From: Alitta virens
Lineage: Eukaryota; Annelida; Polychaeta; Phyllodocida; Nereididae
DNA: 64,000 bases
Direction: 5' to 3'
NCBI GenBank assembly: GCA_932294295.1
Contig: OW028578.1
Coordinates: forward strand, 33,747,185-33,811,184
In this document: positions 1-13,919 of the stretch, one piece after another
Layout of the letters: the number at the start of each line of letters is the position of its first letter
How positions within the stretch are numbered: position 1 is the stretch's first letter
Program-made: the position numbers and the translations under genes
Notes under the pieces: model-generated
The model's database searches: none
What the model was told of the DNA's origin: nothing
Seen by the model: the letters and a program-made list of their open reading frames with translations, nothing else

Positions 1-118
1 TACTGCCTGAAACGTCAACAATCATCACCACCCGTTTGCCTCTTTGTCGAACGATTATAAAGTTCGGAGTTGGAGAGCTTTTTGCTTTTAGGGTCCAATC
101 CAATTCAGACTGTAGAGC
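1..118 (-). CDS. Gene A, partial MIDAS exon of the VWA domain
   Basis: The acceptor (TATAG) is just above 118 and the reading frame stays open to the window edge. It encodes FIIVRQRGKRVVMIVDVSGS, the hydrophobic strand and D-x-S-x-S metal-binding loop. It matches gene C exon 5 (IIVRQRSKRVALIVDVSGSM), which fixes its place in the gene. Confidence 0.85.
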
Positions 119-3100
119 CTATAGAATAAGAACAAATACATCACTATTGAGGTAACAGACTAAAGGAAATTAGCCAGTTCTACTGAAGGTCCAGGGTTTG
201 ATCCCAAGTCAAGGCACTCTTCGTGAGCTACATCCCAGTCACATATCAATGAGACATTAAAGTTGCACTGTCGGTCAAATTTGCCATTTTCTAAGATGCT
301 ATCAAACAGTTGAAAATTACCTTATTAATCAAGGCACACTAAATTTGTGTGAATTAATGATTTTATAAGACCTTAATTACTTAAGAATATATTATACATT
401 GAGAGAAAATCCAGACCAAAACATTGGAAACACAATGGAAATGACATCATCACCATTGTTCAGTATTGTGACGTCATCACTAAGTTTGTTTACATATTGA
501 GTTTTTGATGGCATGAAAAACTAATATTTATATTATTTATTGTAAATTAAAACTAAATTGTTGTGCAAAAGTGGGTATTTAATGGTGAAAAATAACATGA
601 GACAAGAAGGCAGTATAGATTTATATCATTACCTTTATGTGCAAATTTGACAGACAGTGCACCTTTAAATTGAATGGGGACTGAACTTTGGTCCTCCAGA
701 GGAGCTAGCGAGTGTTTTACCACCAGCTGCTTGTGATGTGCCATGCATTGCATGAACATGTATGACTGAGAGACATGTGGACATGTTGAATCCTACATAA
801 TAATGTATGAAAGAAGTAAACCAGGGGAAGACTGAGTACTCTAGAATGCAGGTGAGGTTCATATTTATAGCTGAACCTCAGATCATGAATTAACTGAAGG
901 GGTAGGGGCCCTGCTTATTTAAAGACACATATGAGTGGAGACTATCTTTGGCTTGTACTTCCTGTTTAAAGGTTAATTCATAGTATCCAGCCTATCATTT
1001 GAAATACCTAAGGTTAGAGCTTACATCTAGCTGGATGGATACTTGATATTTACAGTAAGTGTACATTAGATATTTTACAATATGACACTAATACCATGAA
1101 GCTCAATGCGATGACCACATACCTTAGGTATGATCTTTGAATAATGGACTAGCTAAGGCTAACCTGTAGAAGGATGACATTTTTTTTGGTAAATATTGCA
1201 GCCAATGTTCTACATCAACACAAAATGAGCTTTTCAGGTTTGTATAACCAGCAAAATATCTGTCACATTTACATTAATGACATTATACATAAAATTATCT
1301 AATTGCTAATATATTGTATGGAAGACATAGACCAGGTGAAGACTGAATACTGTAAAATGCAGGTAAGGTTTATTCACAGTTGAAGCTTTTGCTCATGCCT
1401 TCTGTTAAGAGATTAATGCATAGTATTCAGTCTATCATTTACAATACCTAAGGCTAGGGCTTACAACAAGCAGTTGGCTGGGGTCTTAGCAATGGAGAAA
1501 TGCTTGAAACAAAGAAATATCAGATGGATACTTGATATTTACAGTAAGTGAACATTAGATATTTTTAACATTAACAATATACAACAACATGACAATGAAA
1601 AAATGTGTTTACCTCACAAACTCTATTTCGGTTCAAACACGATCCTGAACGTAATTCTGGAAAAAGTTAATACACTCAACATATACATCATATTCATCAT
1701 ATACAAGTTAGGTGACTTAGCAACGTTGAAAGTAAACAGTATACTGAATTGAAAAAACTACCAAGTTGCCTGGAAATTTTCATTCAATAGTAAGACTGTA
1801 TCTCCATTTGGATATCACATCATTATGGGAAGAAATTGTAATTTTACGAAAGTCTTACCATTCGCTAAGTCAGCGTATGACATTATAAGACCATATCGCA
1901 GAATAAACCAGTTCTCTAATATCACCTGGAAACAGAAGAAGGTTCATCTTAGTTTATTTGTGATATTACACAATAATCTTCATTTTATTCATTTTGACCT
2001 TATCTTTTCGATAAACTTATATAAATGCACAGTATTCCAGTTTCACATATCAAACAAAATACAAAGAAAGTTAGGTAATGAATCTTAATGATGACAACAG
2101 TAAGGGAAAGTAGAAGGACTGGGCCGTTTATCACATTGATATTTCCCGATTCCGATAATAAAGCAAAGTCACTTTTATCCTTTCTATATTATAATTGTCA
2201 ACCATTTCTCATATAATAAAGAGAAAGTTTGATTTCAGAAAAAAAGTGACACAGTTCTGCTTCCGGTAAGGAGAACTGGGCCATGGGGGCAGGAGAACTG
2301 AGCCCCGCCTGTCAGTAAAAATAACAAACCGAAAAACTGAAACTTCATATACAGTGTGAATACAGCATTTCATGTTTAACATTTATTAATTTAACTTGAA
2401 TTCATCCTGGCATAATTCTGTAAGTCTAGTCAAAGCTACATTGGAAAGTTTGTAGGATTTAAAGAATTTTGTATGTAATTGCCAAAAATGTAGCATGTAG
2501 GCCTACTATATCTTAACTTTAGCTGTACTACAACAGGAAATAACTGTCATATAGGCATTTGATGAACGATTTGATGTTGGGCAAATATGACTGCTGGATT
2601 TATGTTTGAATAACTTAAACTCTGAAATTGACCAACAGAGGACACTGCAAAGACGGAGTTGGCGCATTTATTGAAAATAATTGCGCCTATATCTGTTAAT
2701 ATTCATCGCTAGACAATGAAATTTGGTATATATAGATTTTTATTGACAGCTAAATATCAAATTGATACATGTGTCAGCATGACAAGATAATAAATGGCAA
2801 AAAATAAAAAGATAATAGAAATACATGGATCAACAGTTAAAATAATTAATAAGTAGAGCTATATTATGACTAATAGTAATCAACACTACATAGTCTGTCT
2901 AAGAAATGCTATGTGTATAGTAGTATTTTCCTCAAGCGACACATTTGGGATTAGCAGGTCTTTAAATTGGACCAAAACCCCTGCGACCCGCAATTTCAGG
3001 TGAGCCAACTCAGCCTACGGTTTGTCCTCTGACTGTGAACAAGCATCCACAATGAATAACCCATAATAAAAAAAAAACGGCTCCTCTCGGGCAAGGGATA

Positions 3101-4866
3101 ATATTGCTATTTAAATGAGCCATATACTTTTAAATAAAGCGTACTCACCTTGCCGACATCTGGGTCAAGCGAATTGCTTCCATAGCTAGCAGGAAGTAAA
3201 ATGGCCCTGTAAGAGGTTGAACTGGTGCCTTTCAGGTACTTCTGGACTCTTGGCTCTTGGTTTGACGAGTCTCCAGAAATGACGTAAATATTAGCCTTGC
3301 TCACAGTTTCTCCATCAGAAAATTTAGGAAACGATGTCCAGGAATTTGGAACTACAATTTTGATCTTGTTGAAAGTGACTCTTCCCCTAGAATGGAACAG
3401 AACATAATAGAATATGCTGTTATTTCTACGCCTAGTATACTGCTGTACACTTGCTAGCCATACTTATATATCTATACTACAGTCAGACGTTAATGACCTT
3501 ATAGGTTAAAATGTTGTTAACTTCAACTACCCTATGCCGCCACCGCGACACAGTGTCACATGATATTGCTAAGTCTCAACCTTTTAATCAAAAATACCTT
3601 TGTGAACATAGTACTTAAATGTTCTGCCTATCACCATGATCACCAGAATTACCTTGGCCTGAGAAATCCACTGTTACTGATATAAAATCCTAGGCGCAAT
3701 TATAACCAAGGAAATGACAGAGAATTTTGCTGCACAGTCACTTTCTAATTTATACTTATTCATCTGTTTGGTACATATTTGCTGTTAATTCACAGGGCAT
3801 GTATATGTTTGGCCCCGTCTTTGAGATGACATGTATTAAATTCACGTTTCTACTTTATTTGTATCCCATTTTTATTTCTTCTTTTCACTCATCTGTATAA
3901 TACATTTAATGATAATTGACTACCATATGAAATTATGACCTGATTTAAAATGATAACTGTACTGATTGTAAAAGCCACATTTGGAGCTGTATATTTGTAA
4001 AACAGTAATGTAAACTGCAGGTATAATGGGTAAATTTAATTCACCATGTCATGTCTGAGCTAGTTAACAGGAGAATGCATAGTGCAAAGTTATGTGTTAA
4101 TCACGTGGATATGAGGTCAATAAAAACCTACACAGGCACTAACATTATGCATGCCAGAGTAAACATTCCACCTATAGGTGCCATTACACTTATGGACCCA
4201 TTTGTGCAGTTGGCACTGTCTTTAAGAGTAACCCATGCAAGACTTTTCATTGCTTGTACATGCACTGAACCATTTTGTTCTTGTTTCCTACCTAAAAAAT
4301 TGTATGTATTGTAAATTTACATAGGCACTCAAATAAAAGTGGAATGATTAACAATCCGTAATAATTGATCTATTAAATCTGATTTATGTGCTTGTTGATT
4401 GGTAACATAACTTCACAAGAAAACAGTTCTACAGCTAATTGAAATCAAAATGAGCTTGTGAGCAGTCTTACTGAAACAGGCGCTGTATACAACTGAATCA
4501 TCACTGCATTTTAGCTACAGTGTAACAGTTTATCTCAGCGTTACAAAGAAATTAATAATTAGAGGAGGGGGTCCTGTATTATGACATCAAAGGTAAATAC
4601 AGTAACAATGTACATTACCCTGTAATCATGTGCATCTCTTCTGAAGCAGCCGTCATGATCCTCTGCAAGTTGTTTATCATTATTTGACCTTCGGATATAG
4701 GTATTTCTTCCGAAATGCCCACAACTATATTGTACCCATTATCAGTGATAGTTATATCCCATGGTTTGATCTTTTGCAGCCTTGCAAAGTCCGCTTTGGG
4801 AGTAACTGACTCAAAAACAACGAAAAGCAGCAATAGCGCAAAGAGGGTTTTCTTTTCTACATCCAT
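1..4866 (-). CDS. Gene A: CLCA-like secreted protein, 5' part of gene (3' part outside window)
   Basis: Five exons on the minus strand fit one reading frame: 4619-4866, 3149-3386, 1859-1925, 1613-1656 and 1-118 (cut by the window edge). I chose the ATG at 4864-4866 because it is followed by basic residues and a hydrophobic stretch (KKTLFALLLLFVVF), a good signal peptide; gene C uses the same position. The N-terminal block (NGYNIVVGISEEIP; VVPNSWTS; SKANIYV) resembles the start of CLCA proteins. Exon 3 (VILENWFILRYGLIMSY) aligns with the family's HEWAHLRWG zinc-site segment but lacks both histidines. The last exon ends in RVVMIVDVSGS, the first VWA strand and the start of the MIDAS motif. The CLCA family is secreted and self-cleaving; the missing HExxH argues against protease activity here. 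Exon borders are GT/AG and phases agree. It is clearly diverged from genes B and C, so it is an older paralog. Function beyond the family is unknown. Confidence 0.8.
150..290 (+). repeat. Degenerate tRNA-type SINE (family B)
   Basis: It lies in the gene A intron after exon 4. It shares with the 5962-6150 element the order ctgaaggtccagg..., cactctt.gtgagcta and gagacattaaa, and has a B-box-like ggtttgatccc. No target-site duplication was seen. Confidence 0.4.
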
Positions 4867-7800
4867 GTCAGTGTCTCCAAAGCCCTTCACAGAGGAACTA
4901 ATTTTACCAGAACACTAACAGGTATACTAGAAGTGTCTAGTTTCCACATGGTTAATTTCTCGACCAACTTCCTATTCCCAAAAAAAAAGGTAATTTACAG
5001 CATTTTTATTCATATGCCAACACGAAATTCATCGCACGTCAACTCATTGCAGTCTATTCATTATCCTTCTTTTTTTGTGTGTGTGTGCGTATACTGAATT
5101 ACTGGGGCATCTCCGAGTTTATAAACTGTGTATATCAGTAATGACATATATAATAACAAGAAAAGTAGGATGTAAATAACTCGGGAGGAAAACTAATTTA
5201 TTAGAAAATAAATACAGCTTAACAGATAGACACATTTTGAGTTTAAGTTTCTTCCACCTTTACAAAAATTGCTTACATTGTCTCAATGTCTTGTATTAAT
5301 ATTTCTATTTTATGGTCACAATGGCAGTGGGGTATTAATATATCAAAGCAATGTCTATGTTGCATTTATAATAATATAACGTCTTGTATATTATTTCTAA
5401 TGATCCTGTGCATTGTAAATTGCATTGAGGTCTTCTGAATGTGATGTAGATACATTCATGTATCTAAGTCTGCACCTGTTATTCACAACTGTACACAATG
5501 TGCAATTTCTTAGTCTGTGTACATATAACAATATTAATAATATAATAATATATAATTAATAATTAATATTATAACAATGCTATACATCCACTGATATTTA
5601 CAGTTTAATGTTTATGGTGTAGAGATCTCTCAATTGGTCCATCCCATAACCTAGCATAATTGTACATATTCATAATTAATATGAAGCATAGATTTTGCAT
5701 ATAGATCATATCGAGATATTAACCAACATAAAATAGTAACAAAAAAGTGTACTTCCTACATGTAAACGGACTATATTTCACTGGTTATGTGCATGACACA
5801 CGGCAATTACATAGCTTTTCGTACATTTGAGTTTGGCACCAGTGAGCTACTTCTGAATTTAATGACAACTACAGACCAAAAATGGCACAAATAGACTGAA
5901 ATAGCACATATGTTTAGATAACTTCCCTTTGCTGATTTATATTGACCTGAATTTATCTAAAGGTAAGGAGCAGCTGGGTGGCCAGGAGGTGAACAATTTA
6001 ACACTGCTCTGCTGAAGGTCCAGGATTCAAACCCCAGCACACACTCTTTGTGAGCTAAGTAATCTCAGCTGGATTTTGGGTGCATGAGACATTAAATTGG
6101 AGGTGCCTTGTACTCTACTGCATCCAATGGTGCTTCTGGCAAATAAACTTATATCACCATTTTATTTTAGAATATCAAATATCACTGACAAATATCACGT
6201 TCAGTTATATTGCCTGGCAAAAACTACATAATACATAAATGAGGCACATAAGAACGTCATTAATGTCATCGCTTTGTGATGCATTTTATTACACAGCTCC
6301 TTCAATTTTTGGTTTTCAAAATTCAAAGTTTATTATGTACAAAAACCTCTCTGACCTCAATTTTCTAAACCGACTCTGAAATCGCAGATTAGTTACGCTG
6401 ATTATAACGTTATAATATCAGTAAGGTAATTTGCCAAGCAGACTAATTTGATATCCCAAGCAATAATAATATCACATAAGGCTTGTTGACAAACACCAGT
6501 AAGTAATGAATGGTTTTTGCTAAATCAACTAAATTACCTGCCAGGTCAGCTAATTTGGTAATAAGTGCTATTGGTTGTAACATACTCGGTGTCTAATAAC
6601 TCTATGCTGGGGCAAGTAAATGACCCCACCCATGGGGTAAATGTGTAGCATGGTGTGTACTTCAAACACATCATTATGTCTGCCTGAAGCTGGTCATATG
6701 AGTTGACTAAGCTTCTGACTCAGTAGCATTGAGACAATTCAGATATCGATGCCCTAATTACTCTCCAGATGGGTCAACATCATTCTAAAGTTGACCGTAG
6801 GACCAGTGCTGAGCCAATCAGGGATGCTACATACATATTATTTTATTCAAACATGTTAAAGGTTTAATAAAAATAAAAGGTTTATACAGACAAATAAAAG
6901 TCATGTTTAAGAAAAAAACCTTGTCTGGGTGTTGTCCCCCCCCCCCCCTCCCAACGAATCAGTTACAGGGACATATGTTTCACAAGTGAAGCGAGTACTA
7001 TAATATATGTATTTCATCTATTGTACTTTAAATTGCACTGCTCCAATCATGAATGCTAATGGCCTGAAGCTACCACATCGGGTACATATAGCTCCTAGTA
7101 AATGGAAAGCTATATGGAGATCATGAAGCAGATCTAGAATAACTGATGAAATGTAGTTTGAAGGCAAAGAGACTGTGATTTTCATCATTATCATCAAACA
7201 AAAGAGAGGTTTTAGGAATTAAGAGTTCAACACAGTTATGTCAAGCTGAAATTTATTTCTGCAAACATATTTTATAATGCCATAATTGTATATGTCAATT
7301 TAATTCTTTATTGGCCAGATAGATAAATTATATGTTAACTTGTACAATAGAACAAACTTGTCTCCAAATAACAGGCTGACACTAATGTTCTATATTACAT
7401 ACAACATTATCTATACCACATCCAGTAAGATATAGTGTCCTTCATGTCAATATGATCATATTACTGATATATTACATTGAAAATGACAGTTACTGCCAAA
7501 TTTAATGTCAGGCCTCAATATACCTCAAGTTGGATGTAATAATAGATGCTAGAGTAATTAATTACACAATGTGAAAATAATAAACAATAAGAAAGCAGGC
7601 AACTTAAGAAGTTCAACAAAATGCTGCAAGTGTCAGTTACAAGTCGTTGCCAAATACAGACAATTAAACTGATCAACTTCGAACTTAAATTTTGCAAAAT
7701 TGACATGATAACAAATCGTTATTGGAGCAGGAACCTAGTTTTATTCAACACTTTCCTCTTGTGCTTTCGCTGTTACTGTATGTCATTTACTTTACTTTTC

Positions 7801-8241
7801 TTTTTTACATTGTGACACATATGAATGATATGAAACTGTCAAATAAAAAATAACAAAATATATATATATTTATTTTACAACTCCCTCAAAATCAAGACCG
7901 CAAGTAATTTCACAAACTTTTTGATCAAAATATTTTTGTATCATTGTACTTTACCTCTCATTATTAAGATAATCTCATGAATAAAACCACTATGATTTGC
8001 ACCAAGGCTACTGCTCTTTATGGCGATGTTTCATTGTAGCTTCATTTCAGCTAGTTAAAAGACACTGACAGACATTTGTACTACACTTTGCAACAGAGAT
8101 ATACTCACACTAAAAGTATATAAGTGTCAATTCTGGAATAATTAATGATCTTTTCTTGGATAATAATAATACTTTGTAATTGCAAATATCAGAAGCCAAT
8201 CACACTTCCTTATATCAAGTCTTTCATAATGAAAATATTTT
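4867..8241. other. Intergenic region between gene A (5' end) and gene B (3' end)
   Basis: About 3.4 kb with no coding exon I can support. It holds the promoter side of gene A, an AT-rich imperfect palindrome near 5530-5575, a SINE-like element at 5962-6150, and a C tract near 6938. The same region recurs at 32752-36151 and from 58866. Short open frames here shift between the units and show no coding signature. Confidence 0.6.
5962..6150 (+). repeat. tRNA-derived SINE-like element (family B), unit 1
   Basis: It has an A-box-like agctgggtggccagg and a B-box-like ggattcaaacccc, followed by a shared tail (gtgcatgagacattaaattgg). The same element sits at 33842-34020 and 59965-60145, carried by the segmental duplication, and a diverged copy lies at 150-290. 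Its ends are not defined by a target-site duplication. Confidence 0.5.
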
Positions 8242-9367
8242 TTAAGGATTAGGTATTGGCTTCAAGTTAAATCCACAAACCAAGTTGATTATCTTTGCGT
8301 CTCGACCAGCAGGGATGAGATATGTAGGCACAGTCACAAGTTTCGTCTGATCGCCGGCAACTTGTATCAGGACTCCTTCAAGGTTAGAGTCAGGTGATGA
8401 TGACACAACTGAAAATTAAGATACAAGCCTCTTGTTAATAGTATACACACAATTAATCATTATCAAATGAAAACATATTGTAAGCCACCCAAGCTAGCAC
8501 CATCTGAGTGTAGGGAGTACTATATAGGTGCAGAGAGAGCTAGATGTATACAATAGAGAGAGCTAGGTGACAATATAATGTATAGATCAAATTTGGTGAA
8601 AATTCTTAATCTTAATTCTTCAGTATTTTCATCAAACTTTATGTTTGTATTGTATTTTAATTTTAATTTGCTTCTTATACATTGTTAAGTGCCATAGCAA
8701 GTTATACATAATCGTGCACCATAAAATATTAATAAACTAATGTAGTGAGATCTATGTATAGCTAGCTACGGTGTGCATTGTATCCAACAAATTAAACAGA
8801 TTATTTACAATTATGACATGAAAAAGGTAGTGGCATTTCAACTATTATAGAAGCTTCAAATTATAAGTTACACACACACAGAAAGCTTTTCCCTGTTTAG
8901 GCCTACATATTAAGTTAATTGTTCATTTAATGTAACACAGGTCAGCACCTCCTGTTAGTTTTGAGATCCTAACCTCAGTGTATTAAATATCACAAGGTGG
9001 CTCTTATTAATCACTACATGGCTCAATATCGCCTCCCTGCCATTTGAATTTACTGTCTCTTCACCATTCTTTGCAAGTTTACCTAGTCAGACAAAATATT
9101 GGTAAACTACATAGCCGATTGGCTTAGTATAGACCTAAGAAATGAAAGAAACAAGAGAAATGGATCCATATTTTTTTAGCTTGTCAGAACAAGAATTGAA
9201 TTTGATTAATTTACTTTAGATAAGTAAACAAGCAAAACATGTACATAATCAGGTTGCTGGGCTGTGAGGTGAAGACACGCAGTGTATTTGGTGCATTTGA
9301 CATACTAGCACCAAATACTAAGCTTGCCTGAACATGGTGTATTCCTTGATAATTTAGCTTAAATCAA

Positions 9368-9540
9368 CTTATTATTATTTATGAATAAATTATTATTCAT
9401 ATTGTGTATTTATTAGTTCCATTTATAGGTCAATTAGCATATTTGAGCCAGTTGTATGTTATATTATTATTCATAATGTGTATTTATTAGATCAATTTAT
9501 AGCTCATTTAGCATATTTGAGCCATTTTTATGTTATATAT
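9368..9540. repeat. Direct duplication of about 90 bp
   Basis: Two adjacent copies of a block reading ttattattcat..ttgtgtatttattag..atttatag..agcatatttgagcca (about 9390-9455 and 9465-9536). Unit 2 has one copy near 37525-37590. It lies between gene B exons. Confidence 0.65.
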
Positions 9541-10190
9541 CGAGAGGAATATCTTGTGGACAGATGCTGTCCCAAAGCTGAACTTATATGCCAAGTTATT
9601 GAAATTATTGCTTCAAACACCGCTTTGAGGTATGTTGTATGAACAGTGTACATGATAAATTATATTTTGTATTTGGGACCTTTTCCATATATAATATTAT
9701 GTGAATTATTTAGATTTTAAATCTGGTTATTTTATTTATGTTGTTTTTGAATGTTGATGAAATAAAAGATTCGATCTGCCATATCACAAGCCTGTGGTAT
9801 TTCAGTTGGGTAGTCAAATTTATTTCTATGGAGGATTAACTTATTAGAGTAACAGATAACTTACCCACAGGAATGAGGGTTACACCCATCGTCCTCAGTT
9901 TTTCTGCTTCATCGATTGTTTCCTGCTCATTTGTGAGATTTTTTTCTGTGATTAACACAACAGCCTTTCTTTGAGCTCTGCCTCTGAACATTCCTGCCAC
10001 TTTTTTCAAACCAGCAGCAAAATCAATCTCATCACCCACTGATACTGCAATGTATGTTCAATGTTACTTTAACTAAAATTGGCAATCCACAAAATCAATA
10101 GAAAATTAGTAAAGCAAAGTTAATATTTGATAAACTTTGACAGTGTGAGGCTTTTCTTTTTGTTCAGCTTATTCTTGGAAACTTCACTTT

Positions 10191-10193
10191 TCG
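10191..10193 (-). pseudogene. Remnant of lost gene B exon 16
   Basis: The intron end TTTTTTTTCAG followed by CGA, the first three bases of the 77-bp exon of gene C, survives here. The remaining 74 bases, its donor and part of the next intron are gone. Confidence 0.65.
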
Positions 10194-10221
10194 CTGAAAA
10201 AAAATGATAGCCATGGTTATT

Positions 10222-10784
10222 ATTGTAGGAAGAGCCTTGAGTTTTAGTTTAGAGGAGTGTTCAGTCATAGAGTAATAGTTAGTCAGAGAGTATAGAGAGA
10301 GAGAGATGGGAGAGAGCCCACAAAGTGGTTGTGGGGGAGAGCTGGAGGTTAGGATGTAGACATTAGTTGGTAAAGTGGGTGTTCTGGGCACTGAATGTAG
10401 TGAGAGGGTGCTTTGGGCACATTAGTGTATTAATTAGATTAGTATTAGATATACCAAGGATGCAGTCACAGGATCTTATTCAGGTATGTATGTATGCACT
10501 TTGTAATAATAGTCAATGTGATTAATGTAGTGTTGGGAAACTCAGGTGGAACATGCAAAAGGGAAGAGGAAAATATCAAAGTTTGAATGTGATCAATGTC
10601 ATCCATGTGTACTGTGGTAATTAAATGAGTAACTATCATATATTTTCCATGGTTGTGGTTATTCAGCAAGTTGATTATTAGTGGTGCACTCAGATCAGCA
10701 TGCCTCTATAAGCATCGCGCTAGCCTAACGATCTTGGTGCCAACGCAATTAATAGCTTAATTAATTGATGTCTTATTATATTAT
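10222..10784. mobile_element. Unit 1-specific insert of about 560 bp, unclassified
   Basis: Unit 2 reads directly from ggttatt into ccaacatttt, whereas unit 1 has about 560 bp between ttattattg and tattattg, which may be a target-site duplication. The insert contains GAGA-rich sequence and tggtgccaacgc near 10735, which resembles a primer-binding site, so an LTR-derived fragment is possible. No coding region was seen. Confidence 0.45.
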
Positions 10785-11275
10785 TGCAACATTTTTCATC
10801 TTATTTTTTTTCATTGTGATTTACTTTTACTTCAGACTCAAATTTTATCTTTTTCTGTTAATTTGCAAAGACACAGCTTGCAATGTCAGCCATCATGAAG
10901 CTGGTACTTATTAGCAAAAGTATATTGTTATATAGTAAATATTCCTACAGCAACCACTTCACCCACCAGCCACCCAGCTAGCAGAAATTCCCTTTGGTTA
11001 TGGCGTTGGTTTTTGATTTGCTACATAGCAGTATAATTAATGTTGACATCTACATGTTCACATTAAATTTTATTGGCTGATAATATTCTATTATATTGTA
11101 ATCTAATCTATTACATTCTATTCTTGACATGTTCTTAAATGTCTTTTTAGGCCATCTATCACCTCAGCATCAATCACAAATATGGATTCCATTTCATTCA
11201 TCGCTCCTTTACAAGAAATTGTAAATAACACAGCATACTTGAATATTGATATCTTACTGAAGACTCATTTCATAC

Positions 11276-11422
11276 CTGACACTGATAAGGCCAGTCCATA
11301 CTCGAGCATTTTCTCTCTTGCGTAAAACTCAAGTATACCGAATACAAAGAATTTGAGATGAATCAATGGAGATGCTGGGTGAGTCACGAAAATCAATTCA
11401 ACTGCACAAAATTTGCATTTTT
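11276..11422 (-). pseudogene. Gene B exon 15 with 1-bp deletion
   Basis: The exon is 147 nt against 148 in gene C. One C is missing on the plus strand (attttctctc against attttcctctc), changing ARVWTGLISV into a different frame that ends in phase 1 instead of phase 2. The next retained exon (9865-10044) can accept phase 1 in its normal frame because the 77-bp exon between them is lost. Confidence 0.8.
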
Positions 11423-12042
11423 CTGAAATAAAAGAGTAGGATTATTAATTGCAAAAATGTATTCAATCTGCAGCATATTGATCAAACATAATGCAGATGT
11501 TTTTTCCATAATGATTTGGAGAAATTATATCCCTAATATCTACTTACCAGGCTGTGCCATTGACAGGAATGATTCACTCAAAACAGATCGTTGCAGTCCT
11601 TCAACTGACTCACCATCTTGTAATCGTTCAACTGGTTCATCCTCTTAAAAAGTAATAATGAATAATAATGTAACAATTAAAGTCCTTTGATAGAGAGACC
11701 TGTATCAGACATGTTCGCCATTTGACAAAATACTTTATATGTGTAAAGCTAAATGAATCTACAGAAGCCAAATATATCTTCATGAAATACACATATTTAA
11801 GTACCAGGGATATGACCACAAACTCTACATGGTAGTGTTATCATATTCCTGACTAGATACACTTTGTATTTTTTTTTGTAAAGTGAGTGAAATTATATTT
11901 AATGAAGCATTAACTTCAAAGATCTGGCCCTGATAAGGTTCAGGACTTTCAATGAACACCATAATTGTGGTGACCGTAGTGTACACTTTATGATCTCGCA
12001 CTATGGGGGCGAGAGTGTCAGAGCGAAAGTGCTAGAAGTGCA

Positions 12043-12172
12043 AATGGGTGGATGGGTGTATTAGGGCTTTACGTCCGGTATTTCTGCACCTGATGGGTTA
12101 ATTAGGACAGGCAGGGACCATGGCAATGAGATGAAGGATGAAACAGCAATCCAACAGGCTCGACCAGCTCAC
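12043..12172 (-). repeat. 5'-truncated tRNA-type SINE (family A), unit 1
   Basis: It has the same tail as the 16523 SINE (tttctgcacctgatgg, ggacaggcagggacc, atgaaggatgaaacagc). Compared with 39794-39982 the tRNA-like head and the right target-site duplication have been deleted; the left copy tgctagaagtgca (12030-12042) remains. Confidence 0.75.
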
Positions 12173-13919
12173 CCGGGCGAAAAATTGTTACTGTCATGGA
12201 ATGGGGGGACCTGAATGACCGCAAAAGTGTACTCTTTCGCCACCATACATGAGGGAACGAAGATGTATATAATATGAAACTGCAAGAAAAAGATACATAA
12301 ATATAAAGGGGAAAATAATAATAGGGAGTGTATGATATAACAAAATGTAGATTCAACATAAAAAAATTACGACAAAAAAAACTAATCATTACCTTTGATA
12401 GAGGCAGCCACTAGTTGCCTTGTGTGCACTTGAGTAGCCTTAGTCCCATTCACCGTCACCTATTTCAACCAAGAAACCAGGGTAACAGCGCTGTAACTGT
12501 GGTCACCATTCAATACATGAACTTGATCGAGTTTCCCTATGGTCTGCCAAGTTGCCATGTTTTTAATCATAGGGCCTGTACATATATATACAATGTAGCT
12601 TTTAAAAGCTTCAGTTGCGTATACCATATTTGCTTCACTTATTTTCCCCCAAGTTGTAAAATCAATTTCAATACCCATTCTATTATTGGAGGTGATTTAA
12701 GAAAATAATATTGTACAGCTCTATGACATAAATGTCATGAGCTTTAGTCTCACTTAATCTCCAAATAATGATTACAGCATAATCTCTCTTTTTATGCTTT
12801 TATCTCATTATTAATTTTATCATGTTATTTAATTATTTAATTTATTTTGTTGTAATTATTCTTACTTAAACTTAGGCCTATATTAGCCAAGGCCCTATTT
12901 ATTTTATCTTCTTATTCTCTCTTACCCTATAATTCATTATCTTACTATACCTATCTTGTCTTATCTGAAGAAAACTACTAATCTCATAAATATATGATGC
13001 CTAAATATGATCTAATAAATAAACTATTTTTTTATTTCATCTTATCATACTTTACTTATATACTAGCCTATTTCATTCATTATACAATATTTTTTAACTT
13101 ATTCATTTCATCTTTATCTTTACTTTATTTTCAATATATTTTTTCTTTTTATCTTTTATCTTAATGATCTTTTATTGCTGCAACACCTGGCCCTAACAGG
13201 CTATTAGACCGATCCATCAGTCCCTACATCAGGCTATCATTGCAGCCATTATAGAATATAGGCCTGCCGAATCAATAGGCCGACAGAAATTTACAATAGC
13301 AGCTGATGACGTAAAAAACTAATTATTATCATTTTGCAAGGCTGTTACCTGGTGATTAGCTAAATTTTGAGGGTGGCTGTAGAGCTTATCAAAGTTGGAA
13401 AAAGGCCAATATTGAATAACTGCCTGCACGCTGGTATCTATGGCTACAGTTCTACAGAATGCTGTCTTCACATCTTGTGTGCACAATGCAGAGGGAGTAC
13501 TTGAAAATATGTCTTTCAAATGTAGGACTATGTTAGTTTTTTGGTTGGGAGAAATTGCATTTCTTTGTTTGACTTCAGCAAGCAATACTGAATTTATTGA
13601 GTTAGGAGGCAATACATTTGAACTCCCTTGTTAATTGCTATTAACTGCCAATAATGCTTGCTTAGCCTACCAGGCTATAGTCTAGGAACCTATGCTTATG
13701 ACTACCTAACTTCTCCTTGCGCGAATTTTGCGCATGCGTGGTAGTTGTCTTGACAGCGCCATGTTGATTCTCCTCTCGCTTCAGAAATGTTTGTCTGCAT
13801 CCAGCTATAAAACGTGTGCTGAATTTTACCAAAGTAGTGCTGATCAACCAGTTATTGAATTATATTTTTTATAAGGTGTGCTGAAAGTGCTGATACTTTG
13901 TGGTTAAAATTTCACTGTA

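Noticed and set aside
12460..12678. A 72-codon minus-strand frame directly upstream of gene B exon 13, in frame with it through a single TAG, also at 40349-40567.
   Set aside because: Exon 12 ends in phase 0 with FKLK and joins exon 13 directly to give FKLKVTVNGTK, which fits the family. The TAG is the acceptor AG, so the frame is intron.
13319..13612. Minus-strand 97-codon frame between gene B exons 12 and 13.
   Set aside because: In unit 2 it is split by the 1-kb segment, and its phase does not fit between exons 12 and 13.
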